Shown here: one piece after another, positions 27,310-34,366 of the stretch
How positions within the stretch are numbered: position 1 is the stretch's first letter
How the letters are laid out: each line of letters opens with the position of its first letter
NCBI RefSeq assembly: GCF_016772275.1
Contig: NZ_CP065425.1
Location: forward strand, 4,146,001 to 4,210,000
From: Heyndrickxia vini
GTDB taxonomy: Bacteria; Bacillota; Bacilli; Bacillales; Bacillaceae_C
Length of the DNA stretch: 64,000 nt
Reading direction: 5' to 3'
Notes under the pieces: generated by a model
What the model was told of the DNA's origin: nothing
Databases searched by the model: none
Seen by the model: only the letters and a program-made list of their open reading frames with translations
Made by a program: the position numbers and the translations under genes

Positions 27310-28089
27310 TTACTTTAGGATATCGAACCAAATTTTTATGGCTGTGGCTAATATCATGATGCCAAGAATGATTTGAAGCATTTTTGTATTTACTTTCTTG
27401 CCAAGAGTAACGCCTATTGGAGAGGCAATTAAACTTGCTATTACAATAATAATAGAAGGAATTATTTCTACTTGACCGGTAGATAACTTGCCCGTGACTG
27501 ACCCTATAGATGAAATAAATGTTATAGCTAATGATGAAGCAATGGTCATTCTCGTTGGAATTTTTAATACGACGAGCATAATCGGTACTAATAAAAATGC
27601 TCCACCTGCACCAACTATCCCCGCACCTAAACCAACTACAAATGCAAGTATTGCAGCAAACCATTTATTAAACTTTACCTCGCCAAGAGGCTTATCATCA
27701 ATATTCCTTCTAGGTACAAACATCATAATTACAGCAATTATGGCCAGGATTCCATAAACTAAATTAATCCCACTCTCAGTAAAAGACTTAGTTGCAAATC
27801 CACCTATAAAACTCCCAATTAAAACACTAATCCCCATATAGGCAATCAATGTTTTATTTAAATAGCCACCCTTTCGATAAGCCCAAACACCGCTTAATGT
27901 CCCAAAAAACACTTGAATAGCAGTTATACTCGACACACCGTGAGCACTGAAATGAGCCACCCCAAGCATCGTCGGTATATATAATAACATTGGATAATTA
28001 ATAATTGCTCCACCGATACCTAGCATTCCAGATATAAAGGAACCTACAAAACCAATAATAAAAATTGTTATAATAAAACTAAAATCCAT
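27310..28089 (-). CDS. TauE/SafE-family sulfur-compound transporter (YrkJ-like)
   Basis: A 259-residue protein with about eight TM helices in two repeats, each starting with a Gly-rich helix ([18 protein letters not shown] and [19 protein letters not shown]), the TauE/SafE signature. Members export sulfite, sulfoacetate or thiosulfate. It is the last gene of the sulfane-sulfur locus and occupies the position of yrkJ in B. subtilis. Export of sulfite or thiosulfate formed by the persulfide-oxidising enzymes is the likely role. GGAGG lies seven bases before ATG 28089. Confidence 0.87.
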   Translation of the reverse strand: MDFSFIITIFIIGFVGSFISGMLGIGGAIINYPMLLYIPTMLGVAHFSAHGVSSITAIQVFFGTLSGVWAYRKGGYLNKTLIAYMGISVLIGSFIGGFATKSFTESGINLVYGILAIIAVIMMFVPRRNIDDKPLGEVKFNKWFAAILAFVVGLGAGIVGAGGAFLLVPIMLVVLKIPTRMTIASSLAITFISSIGSVTGKLSTGQVEIIPSIIIVIASLIASPIGVTLGKKVNTKMLQIILGIMILATAIKIWFDILK

Positions 28090-28133
28090 GTAGCACCTCC
28101 TCCAAAAGGGAACCTAACATGGTTCCCTTCCTA

Positions 28134-28364
28134 TTATCCCTTTTTAATCCAAAACTTCAATAGATCATTTTCTTCTTCAACTTTTAACAACTCATGACCA
28201 CCGGACTTGGACCATGCAGCCAAGTCATTTTTTGCCCCTTTATCTGTTACATGTATTTCAAGTATTTCTCCCACTTGTAATTCAGTCATTGCCTTTTTCG
28301 TTCTAACGATTGGCATTGGGCATGCTAAACCTTTTGCATCTAAAAATTTTGCTATATTCATCAT
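28134..28364 (-). CDS. TusA-family sulfur carrier protein (YrkI-like)
   Basis: A 76-residue TusA/SirA fold. The conserved GLACPMPIVRTKKAM near the N terminus holds the Cys that carries persulfide sulfur; KSGGHELL is the second family motif. It passes sulfane sulfur between rhodanese-type enzymes in the cytoplasm. GGAGG is seven bases before ATG 28364. It lies between the MBL-rhodanese and the TauE/SafE gene, as yrkI does. Confidence 0.92.
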   Translation of the reverse strand: MMNIAKFLDAKGLACPMPIVRTKKAMTELQVGEILEIHVTDKGAKNDLAAWSKSGGHELLKVEEENDLLKFWIKKG

Positions 28365-28382
28365 TATCTTACCTCCATTTAT

Positions 28383-29510
28383 TTATCGTACCGCACAACG
28401 GTTTGGACCAATTTCCATTTCCCGTTGTTTTTCAATATCAGGTGTCACTTTTCCCATATTTGTCTCACGAATCTCTTGATAAGAATTAGGCTGTGGCGGT
28501 AAATTTTCTGTTACTAATTTATTGAACTCATATTCATTTGAAAGATTTAAGCCATGATTATTTTCAAATAATGTTCCTAATTTTTCAGAAACACTGCCAT
28601 CTTCGTTCAGTTCAGAAATAACCATAAAATGTGCAGGCAGTACTATTAGCTCATGTGACAATTCTTTATAACGTCGGTAAAGGGTTTCTCTTAAATCACC
28701 CACCCAATCTTCGGCTAATCCTGCTAAATCTGGTCTTCCAATTGAGTCAATAAACAAAATATCACCCGATAGTAAATACTGTTCATCCACAATAAAAGAA
28801 GTTGATCCAATTGTATGCCCCGGAGAATACAACGCTTGAATAGACAGTGTTGTGTTTCCAATCATAATTTGATTATTATTTTCTAGTGGATTGTAGCTAA
28901 AAGTTACTTCAGTCGCATCTTTTGGAGGCAGCCAATAAGTCGCACCCGTTAATTCTGCAATTTTTCTACCCCCAGAAATATGATCTGCGTGTAAATGTGT
29001 ATCGAATATATGAACAATTTTTGCGTTAATATCTCTCGCAAAATCGATATACACATCAGTCATCCGTGTCGCATCAATAATGGCTGCTTCACCATTTGAT
29101 ACTAACATATAGGACAGGCAGCCTTTACCGATTCGGACAAATTGATAGAGCTCACCGCCATTTACTAAGTCACCCACTTTAATCGGTTCTAAATACTCAC
29201 TCCACGCTTTCATCCCACCTTGTAGATATGACACGGACACCCCATACTCCGATAACATTTCGGCCACCATTACAGATGACCCCTCTTTTGCACAGACAAC
29301 CAATATTTCTTTATCATTTGGTAGTTGATTTAAAATTCCTTCTACACCGTCAAGCAATTCGAAATAGGGAATATTTAAATACTCAAACTTCTCTCCTTCA
29401 ATCTTCCAATCGTTAAAATCATTTTGATTACGAACATCCAATATAAAAAGTTCTTCTTTTTTTATTACTTTTTTTGTCACTTCTTTAGAAGTCATTAATT
29501 TTACTGCCAT
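28383..29510 (-). CDS. Rhodanese - metallo-beta-lactamase fusion, persulfide dioxygenase-like (YrkH/CstB-type)
   Basis: A 375-residue protein. Residues 1-105 form a rhodanese domain with Cys in [10 protein letters not shown]. From about 115 follows an MBL fold with the metal motif [11 protein letters not shown], further ligands in SPGHTIGS and SGDILFIDS, and a late His in LPAHF. The C-terminal tail carries an isolated Cys (GPNRCAVR). Related ETHE1/CstB proteins oxidise persulfide to sulfite or thiosulfate with a mononuclear iron. The domain order (rhodanese first) differs from CstB. A CstR-like operator (TACCC-N4-TGGTATA) is directly upstream at 29518. Confidence 0.88.
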   Translation of the reverse strand: MAVKLMTSKEVTKKVIKKEELFILDVRNQNDFNDWKIEGEKFEYLNIPYFELLDGVEGILNQLPNDKEILVVCAKEGSSVMVAEMLSEYGVSVSYLQGGMKAWSEYLEPIKVGDLVNGGELYQFVRIGKGCLSYMLVSNGEAAIIDATRMTDVYIDFARDINAKIVHIFDTHLHADHISGGRKIAELTGATYWLPPKDATEVTFSYNPLENNNQIMIGNTTLSIQALYSPGHTIGSTSFIVDEQYLLSGDILFIDSIGRPDLAGLAEDWVGDLRETLYRRYKELSHELIVLPAHFMVISELNEDGSVSEKLGTLFENNHGLNLSNEYEFNKLVTENLPPQPNSYQEIRETNMGKVTPDIEKQREMEIGPNRCAVR

Positions 29511-29517
29511 TCAAATT

Positions 29518-29533
29518 TACCCCCTATGGTATA
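29518..29533. promoter_or_regulatory. CstR-like operator 4
   Basis: TACCCCCTATGGTATA, one base off the dyad TACCC-N4-GGGTATA, 8 bases before the MBL-rhodanese start codon region. Confidence 0.6.
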
Positions 29534-29547
29534 TTTATTGTAAAAAA

Positions 29548-30120
29548 TTAATAGCTTTTCTCCGTTTTTCCTGACCATTGACTCATTCCTGGTATGACAT
29601 TCACTACATTCTTAAACCCGTTTTCTGTTAACTTCTGTGCTGCTAGATCACTGCGTCTACCTGTTCTGCATATGACATATATCTCTTTCTCTCGATCAAG
29701 TTCTTGTATTTTTTCATTAAGTTCTCCAAGAGGAATTGATACAGCCCCGGGTATATGGTCAAATGCATATTCTGCAGCTTCTCGAACATCTAGGAGAAGA
29801 ACGTTTGATTTTGAATAAAGGACATTTTCTAATCCCTCGTTATTTATAACATTGGGGTGATTTTTTTCCTCTATTTCTTCCTCACTTGCCTTACGAAGAT
29901 AATGCTTTAATACTTCTCCCTCTTCAATTGTACCTAAATATTGATGGCCACCACTTTCTGCCCACGCTTTAAGATCAGCCTTAGAGCCTTTATCAGTTGC
30001 TTGTATCTCTATAACTTGACCTGCCTTTAACTCTTTCATTAATTTTTTCGTTTTTACGATTGGCATTGGACAGGCTAAACCCTTCGCATTTAGCACATAG
30101 TCTGTTTTAATTCGTTCCAT
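29548..30120 (-). CDS. TusA-rhodanese fusion protein (YrkF-like)
   Basis: A 190-residue protein. The N-terminal ~75 residues are a TusA domain with AKGLACPMPIVKTKKLM. The C-terminal ~100 are a rhodanese domain with active-site loop VICRTGRRSD. Having both a sulfur carrier and a sulfurtransferase in one chain lets persulfide sulfur be relayed internally. B. subtilis YrkF has the same arrangement and length. A perfect TACCC-TATA-GGGTATA operator lies 18 bases upstream of ATG 30120, with AGGAGG between. Confidence 0.92.
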   Translation of the reverse strand: MERIKTDYVLNAKGLACPMPIVKTKKLMKELKAGQVIEIQATDKGSKADLKAWAESGGHQYLGTIEEGEVLKHYLRKASEEEIEEKNHPNVINNEGLENVLYSKSNVLLLDVREAAEYAFDHIPGAVSIPLGELNEKIQELDREKEIYVICRTGRRSDLAAQKLTENGFKNVVNVIPGMSQWSGKTEKSY

Positions 30121-30138
30121 ACTTTTTCCTCCTCATTT

Positions 30139-30154
30139 TACCCTATAGGGTATA
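30139..30154. promoter_or_regulatory. CstR-like operator 3
   Basis: TACCCTATAGGGTATA, a perfect dyad of the locus-specific motif, upstream of the TusA-rhodanese gene. Confidence 0.75.
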
Positions 30155-30171
30155 AAAAAGTGTGTAAAAAA

Positions 30172-30468
30172 TTATACCATTTCACCTTCCCAATCGAGCA
30201 TTCCCCCGACCATATTAATCACATTAAAGCCTCTGCTTTCAAGAAATTGACATGCACGACCACTTCTACCACCTGAGCGGCAAACGATAATATATTCTTT
30301 AGATTTATCTAGTTCAGACATACGCGCCTCTATTAAACCAAGTGGTATATTCATCGCTGCATTAATTTTCCCTTCTTTTACCTCATCCAATTCTCGAACA
30401 TCTATAATATTTAATTGCTTTCCCTGACACAGTAAATTTTCTACTTCTTTTGCAGTTAATTGTTTCAT
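30172..30468 (-). CDS. Single-domain rhodanese sulfurtransferase
   Basis: A 98-residue stand-alone rhodanese. The active-site loop IVCRSGGRSGRA provides the catalytic Cys, and IIDVRELDE is the conserved N-terminal CH2A motif. It transfers sulfane sulfur to a thiol acceptor in the cytoplasm. It lies between the DsrE-like and TusA-rhodanese genes with short gaps on the same strand, in the position of yrkG/yrkF neighbours of B. subtilis. No operator lies directly before it, so it is probably read from the promoter of the DsrE gene. Confidence 0.9.
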   Translation of the reverse strand: MKQLTAKEVENLLCQGKQLNIIDVRELDEVKEGKINAAMNIPLGLIEARMSELDKSKEYIIVCRSGGRSGRACQFLESRGFNVINMVGGMLDWEGEMV

Positions 30469-30492
30469 TTTTATCTCCCCTTACTTCTTATG

Positions 30493-30972
30493 TTAAATAA
30501 ATAAATTTACATTTCCATCTTCCGCATCACCCAAATACGCTGCAACACCAGCATATTCAATGTTATCCAATAACTCTTCTTGTATAAGTCCTAGAAGATC
30601 CATCGTCATTGTGCATGCAACAAGCTTAATATCTTGTTCCTCTGCCATTTCAATAAGTTGTGGAAGTGTCATTGCATTATGCTTTTTAATAACATTTTTA
30701 ATCATTTTAGGTCCAAATCCTGCGAAGTTCATTTTAGATAGTCCCATCTTATCAGCGCCTTTAGGCATCATTTTTCCAAACATTTTTTCAAGGAATCCTT
30801 TTTTAATCATCAACTTCTCATCTTTTCTTAACGCATTTAGTCCCCAAAATGTATGGAAAATGGTCACTTCATGGTCATATGCAGCTGCACCATTAGCAAT
30901 AATATAAGCTGCCATTGCTTTATCATAATCTCCGCTAAATAACACGATTGTCGTTCTTTTCTTTTCAGACAT
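30493..30972 (-). CDS. DsrE/DsrF/DrsH-like sulfur relay protein (YrkE-like)
   Basis: A 159-residue protein of the DsrE superfamily. A Rossmann-like start (TIVLFSGDYDKAMAAYIIANGAA... region) is followed by a Met/Lys-rich insertion typical of the DrsE2 subgroup, and the conserved Cys in LVACTMTMDLLG, the presumed persulfide-carrying residue. The family collects or relays sulfane sulfur with TusA and rhodanese partners, all encoded here. A CstR-like operator lies at 30998, 25 bases upstream of ATG 30972. The gene matches yrkE in order and size. Confidence 0.9.
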   Translation of the reverse strand: MSEKKRTTIVLFSGDYDKAMAAYIIANGAAAYDHEVTIFHTFWGLNALRKDEKLMIKKGFLEKMFGKMMPKGADKMGLSKMNFAGFGPKMIKNVIKKHNAMTLPQLIEMAEEQDIKLVACTMTMDLLGLIQEELLDNIEYAGVAAYLGDAEDGNVNLFI

Positions 30973-30997
30973 ATAGTATCCTCCTTGTGTTTACTCC

Positions 30998-31013
30998 TAC
31001 CCCTATGGGTATA
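30998..31013. promoter_or_regulatory. CstR-like operator 2
   Basis: TACCCCTATGGGTATA, a perfect dyad (ACCC-N4-GGGT), between cstR and the DsrE-like gene. Confidence 0.75.
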
Positions 31014-31053
31014 TTATTGTTTAAAATAAAAGAGGGTCTTCACCCTTTTTTAC

Positions 31054-31317
31054 TCATCTGCTTTTCACTAATAGGTTCACTGCCTCTTTTACCAATTGTT
31101 CAGGATCCTTTTCCCCGCTTTCATTGGCCGCCCTAACGCATTCCACTAGGTTTGAACTAACAATAACACCAATTGTGCGATCAATCGCACTCCTTGTAGC
31201 TGAAAGCTGGGTTATTACTTCTTTACAATCTTTATTCTCTTCCATCATGTTCAGAATTCCTCTTAATTGTCCTTCAATTCTCTTCACTCTATTTTTCATT
31301 TGATCATTGTAATCCAT
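31054..31317 (-). CDS. cstR: CsoR/CstR-family persulfide-sensing repressor (YrkD-like)
   Basis: An 87-residue all-helical tetrameric repressor. The N-terminal RVKRIEGQLRGI is the family DNA-contact helix. Two cysteines are present, Cys31 (KDCKEV) and Cys60 (LVECVR), the same positions as the persulfide-reactive pair of Staphylococcus aureus CstR. The His that CsoR uses to bind Cu(I), four residues before the second Cys, is Asn56 here, so copper sensing is unlikely. It should repress the downstream sulfur genes until persulfides cross-link the pair. Four matching operators lie in the locus, one inside its own promoter. Confidence 0.9.
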   Translation of the reverse strand: MDYNDQMKNRVKRIEGQLRGILNMMEENKDCKEVITQLSATRSAIDRTIGVIVSSNLVECVRAANESGEKDPEQLVKEAVNLLVKSR

Positions 31318-31406
31318 CGCTCTTCCTCCTTTCTTTAAATTAGAATTATATATATGCCATTTTGTTATTCATTTATTTTTACTATGGTAAATCATTTACA
31401 AGTTTG

Positions 31407-31435
31407 ATTGTATACCCACACGGGTATATTGTCAA
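31407..31435 (-). promoter_or_regulatory. cstR promoter with operator 1 filling the spacer
   Basis: On the minus strand TTGACA (31435-31430), 17 bases, TACAAT (31412-31407). The spacer contains the dyad TATACCC-ACAC-GGGTATA (31411-31428). Bound repressor would block polymerase directly. Confidence 0.82.
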
Positions 31436-31462
31436 CCCGAAATACTTAAACCAATTAATGGT

Positions 31463-31522
31463 AAAAGGGTGCCAGGCACCGCTTATGGACAAATGTCCAT
31501 TGACGGTGCCTGGCACCTTTTT
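31463..31522. repeat. Dispersed hairpin repeat, second strong copy
   Basis: AAAAGGGTGCCAGGCACCG pairs with CGGTGCCTGGCACCTTTTT with one bulged base. The loop holds its own palindrome ATGGACA-AA-TGTCCAT (31485-31500). It can terminate the ParR-side transcript on the minus strand and resembles 27241-27300. Confidence 0.8.
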
Positions 31523-31537
31523 CAAAAATTGAAGTTT

Positions 31538-32125
31538 TTATTTATTCATTTGTGCTAGGAAGTCTCCAAGGAGGTCTTGTATGTCTTCGGATTCTTCTTG
31601 TTGTTCGTTTTCTCTTGTGTATGCTGTTTCTTGCTTAGCATTTTGCCAATCAAAGTTATCCAAATCGTCTTCTAAATTAGGTGCTAATGAATCAGATTTC
31701 CGGCTTTCATGCTTTATCTCAGCATTGATTTCCATATCATCTGGAATTGGTGATTCTTCAATATAAAACGGGTTGGTGACTTCCTCAACTGATCCTTGGT
31801 TTACTGATGCTATTAGGGAAGCGGTCTTTACTGGGTCTGTTAATAATTGATAAACGATACTGCCTAGCAATGCCTGGGACTGTTCATGCTTTAACCAGCT
31901 TCGTTGAGCTTTATTAAGGCCCTTAGGTAATGGAATCGTTAATGTTTCTTGGTGCTTAGATAAAGATTGTCCAACCCCAGCCAAAACCAATTCCGCAATT
32001 TTACTTGAAAAATTTCTTCTTTCCGTTTCTTTCATCAGTTCCAAATGTCTTAAAATATGATCAGGGGTATCGGAGGGAAGACGGAATGTGATGGGCTGCC
32101 CCCTCTTCATCTGAATATCTTTCAT
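31538..32125 (-). CDS. ParR-like centromere-binding adaptor protein
   Basis: A 195-residue protein. Residues 10-52 look like a ribbon-helix-helix: a beta strand PITFRLPS followed by two helices (HILRHLELMKETE, FSSKIAELVLAGV). A middle helical part follows, and the last ~60 residues are a disordered acidic tail ending in a short amphipathic helix (IQDLLGDFLAQMNK), as in ParR proteins whose tail binds the actin-like filament. It lies nine bases after the ParM-like gene on the same strand. Sequence-level recognition is weak, so the call rests on fold pattern and gene pairing. Confidence 0.72.
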   Translation of the reverse strand: MKDIQMKRGQPITFRLPSDTPDHILRHLELMKETERRNFSSKIAELVLAGVGQSLSKHQETLTIPLPKGLNKAQRSWLKHEQSQALLGSIVYQLLTDPVKTASLIASVNQGSVEEVTNPFYIEESPIPDDMEINAEIKHESRKSDSLAPNLEDDLDNFDWQNAKQETAYTRENEQQEESEDIQDLLGDFLAQMNK

Positions 32126-32134
32126 CTAATCACC

Positions 32135-33316
32135 TTATTGAGTTTTGGCTAATTTCTTTTCTTCTTTTTGTTCAACTGGTTTATTTTTGCGAGAAAAATC
32201 TTTAATTAATTTATAGTAAGCATTCGCCATCATCCAAATGCTTTCTCTTTCATCCTCAAAAAAGTCGATATTATATCCATCAAGACTGTTATTCATCGTT
32301 TTTAGATAATCCTTTAAAATAATCGATCCGCCGCCGATAAAATAACAAATTTCCGTTTGTGAATTTTTTTGCCACGTATTCCTTAATATTCTGTATTGCT
32401 TTTTGGCCAAGTCAAATAATATTCTGTCGACAATATCATGAACGCTTGTCCGACTACCTTTAACCATTATATGATTTCGGTCATTCTTCTTAGTGATAAT
32501 TTCTACGACGTCTCGTCGACTATCCAATTCAACACCATGTTTAGACCGTATTTCTTCTCTTATAGATTCTAGCGACTCAGAAACGCCTAAGTTATATCCT
32601 TGCGCTTTATCGTCATCTACTTTGCGATTTTTAATCACAGCAATATCCGTAGATAGACCACCAATATCCTGAATAAGAATTCGCTTATCAATCAATTCCT
32701 TATTAATTATATTTAAATGATTATCCATTACTAAATTAATAAAAGCAGCAAAACCTTCCGGATACACTTTCACTTCATCAAATCGAATATTTACCTTTTT
32801 CCCTTGATATTTAGGAGTAACTAGAAATTCAACTTGATGGACCGATCCGAGTAGACGTGAACGAAAGCCAACATCTTTTCCTTCTTTTACTTCCCTAAGA
32901 GGTAATCCAGTACCCAAAGTATAATTAGCTTCAATAACATGATTTGATTGCTTAAATTTTTGGCTATTTTCTTCACTTACAGCGTCTAAAGCTAAGCTTG
33001 CAAATAACATAACAAGTGTTTGATCTTCTTCCGATTTACTGCTGCCCGGATCTAGTTCTGTAGAATTGTCACTTTTTGTCGCGAGGTGTCCGACCCGATA
33101 AATGGCATTGTTATCTTTAAGAGTGGGGGAGTGGACACGAATATGTATACCTTCAATAGGGTTTTGTTGATCTAACTCCTCTAAACCTATGATTGGACGA
33201 TCTGCTATATCTCTTGCGATAACATTAGGAATATTTATTTCTGTTTCCAGCTCTCCAAATATACCTTTTAATGAGTCATTACCTACATCAATTGCTGCAA
33301 TTCGAGAGTGAGTCAT
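32135..33316 (-). CDS. ParM/Alp-type actin-like DNA-segregation ATPase
   Basis: A 393-residue actin-fold protein. The nucleotide motifs are in order: phosphate 1 IDVGNDSLKG near residue 10, phosphate 2 QDIGGLSTDIAV in the middle, and the adenosine loop IGGGSIILKDYL near the C terminus. The family forms polymers that push replicated DNA apart in type II partition systems, with ParR linking filament to centromere. The frame opens at 33325, but AAAGGGATG fits ATG 33316. The Lys/Glu-rich C-terminal tail is unusual in length. The array of GTNNAC sites upstream makes a complete parMRC-like set. No replication gene is present in the window. Confidence 0.87.
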   Translation of the reverse strand: MTHSRIAAIDVGNDSLKGIFGELETEINIPNVIARDIADRPIIGLEELDQQNPIEGIHIRVHSPTLKDNNAIYRVGHLATKSDNSTELDPGSSKSEEDQTLVMLFASLALDAVSEENSQKFKQSNHVIEANYTLGTGLPLREVKEGKDVGFRSRLLGSVHQVEFLVTPKYQGKKVNIRFDEVKVYPEGFAAFINLVMDNHLNIINKELIDKRILIQDIGGLSTDIAVIKNRKVDDDKAQGYNLGVSESLESIREEIRSKHGVELDSRRDVVEIITKKNDRNHIMVKGSRTSVHDIVDRILFDLAKKQYRILRNTWQKNSQTEICYFIGGGSIILKDYLKTMNNSLDGYNIDFFEDERESIWMMANAYYKLIKDFSRKNKPVEQKEEKKLAKTQ

Positions 33317-33390
33317 ACTTATCATCCCTTTCGATTTATATTAGGAAAAGCTATTTTCAAAAATGTACGATGAAAACAACTTTGTGTAAA

Positions 33391-33419
33391 AGGTTATAGA
33401 AACAACACTAGACCGTCAA
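33391..33419 (-). promoter_or_regulatory. Possible promoter of the parM-like operon
   Basis: On the minus strand TTGACG (33419-33414), 17 bases, TAACCT; TATAAC at a 15-base spacing is the alternative -10. It lies between the site array and the gene. Confidence 0.35.
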
Positions 33420-33474
33420 TATAACATATATAAGTAACACGAATATTTATTAATAGAAATATTTTTGTAATTTT

Positions 33475-33606
33475 GTATACAACTTTGTAAACATTCCGAG
33501 AGAAGCAAAACCCTTTTATTTATGGATGTGTACGTTTTGTTTACATGTATACATTATTGTTTACAATAGTAAACATTTTCGTATACTTGTATTCATAATT
33601 GTGTAC
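33475..33606. repeat. Phased array of GTNNAC sites, candidate parC-like centromere
   Basis: Nine GTNNAC hexamers: GTATAC 33475, GTAAAC 33487, GTGTAC 33528, GTTTAC 33539, GTATAC 33547, GTTTAC 33559, GTAAAC 33569, GTATAC 33581, GTGTAC 33601. A near match GTATTC lies at 33589. Starts are mostly 8-12 bases apart, about one helical turn. The array sits upstream of the ParM-like gene, where type II partition systems keep the ParR-binding repeats. Confidence 0.65.
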
Positions 33607-33700
33607 TTAACATATTTATGATTATTTTCTTTCCTAACGAATTCTTTATTTCAAATAAGGTTATAGTAACAATGACATTTATGTTAGGAGGATTCATTGT

Positions 33701-33826
33701 ATGGACACACATGATTTTGTGAAAAAATTACATGATGATCAGGAAAAACAAGAAAAGAACAAAAAACACGGACACGGTAGCCCAAATAAAGTCTTACCTA
33801 CAAAACAACATGGGACAAATAAATAA
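33701..33826 (+). CDS. Small 41-residue hydrophilic protein (possibly DUF4023)
   Basis: A short gene with AGGAGG before ATG 33701 and its own terminator. The product starts MDTHDFVKKLHDDQEK and ends with LPTKQHGTNK; it is rich in Lys, His and Asn. This resembles the small Bacillus proteins grouped as DUF4023, whose function is unknown. That match is from memory of the pattern and should be treated as tentative. It diverges from the parM-like operon with the site array between them. Confidence 0.6.
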   Translation: MDTHDFVKKLHDDQEKQEKNKKHGHGSPNKVLPTKQHGTNK

Positions 33827-33839
33827 TTCCTTTTTACCG

Positions 33840-33869
33840 GAGCCATGACATGATCATGGCTCTTTTTCT
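33840..33869 (+). terminator. Terminator of the 41-residue protein gene
   Basis: GAGCCATGA (33840-33848) and TCATGGCTC (33854-33862) pair and are followed by TTTTTCTT. Confidence 0.82.
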
Positions 33870-33906
33870 TGCAAAAATATTAAAATTAACTTCTTTCAAA
33901 AGCCTA

Positions 33907-33935
33907 TTGTATTTTTCCTTAAAACTCAGTATACT
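33907..33935 (+). promoter_or_regulatory. Promoter of the ytr-like operon
   Basis: TTGTAT (33907-33912), 17 bases, TATACT (33930-33935). A GAGAGGAGGA ribosome binding site follows. Confidence 0.65.
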
Positions 33936-33979
33936 ACATTACAACACTAATGCACTAATCCTCGAGAGGAGGACAAAAC

Positions 33980-34366
33980 TTGAAATTAAATCCGGATGGA
34001 TTAAAGCCTATTTATGTACAAATTTCAGAGTGGCTGGAAAATGAAATTATCAACGGAAGTTTGGAAAAGGACCAAAAAGTTTATTCACAATATCAACTTG
34101 CTGAAATGTTTACAATCAATCCAGCAACTGCAGCAAAGGGATTAAATATATTGGCTGATGATAATATCCTTTATAAAAAGCGTGGACTTGGCATGTTTGT
34201 CACAGAACATGCGCAAGAAATCATCCTTTCCAAAAGAAAAAGCCAAACATTAAAAAGACTTGTTTTCGAGACAGTGCATGAGGCTAATACACTAAATGTT
34301 TCGGAAGTTGAATTGGTACAAATGATTAAAAACGCAATTATGGAAATTAAGGGGGTTGGGAAATGA
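33980..34366 (+). CDS. GntR-family regulator, YtrA subfamily
   Basis: A 128-residue protein. Residues 8-75 form the winged helix (PIYVQISEWLENEIINGSL ... YSQYQLAEMFTINPATAAKGLN ... RGLGMFV). The short C-terminal dimerisation helices are typical of the YtrA group, which lacks a large ligand domain and often controls an adjacent ABC transporter of cell-envelope stress. TTG 33980 has GAGGAGGA six bases upstream. It overlaps the ABC ATPase gene by four bases. In B. subtilis YtrA represses ytrABCDEF and responds to cell-wall antibiotics, so a similar role is inferred. Confidence 0.85.
   Translation: MKLNPDGLKPIYVQISEWLENEIINGSLEKDQKVYSQYQLAEMFTINPATAAKGLNILADDNILYKKRGLGMFVTEHAQEIILSKRKSQTLKRLVFETVHEANTLNVSEVELVQMIKNAIMEIKGVGK

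Noticed and set aside
27209-27664. 151-residue minus-strand ORF overlapping the TauE/SafE gene
   Set aside because: Frame shadow of the real membrane gene; it crosses the hairpin repeat and is full of Ser/Tyr/Arg typical of out-of-frame reading.
31054-31317. Copper-sensing CsoR
   Set aside because: The Cu-binding His is Asn and all neighbours handle sulfane sulfur; the copper operon (ycnKJI) is elsewhere with its own regulator.
33475-33606. CRISPR array or iteron replication origin
   Set aside because: The sites are 6-bp degenerate hexamers with no repeat/spacer structure, and no Cas or Rep gene is near.
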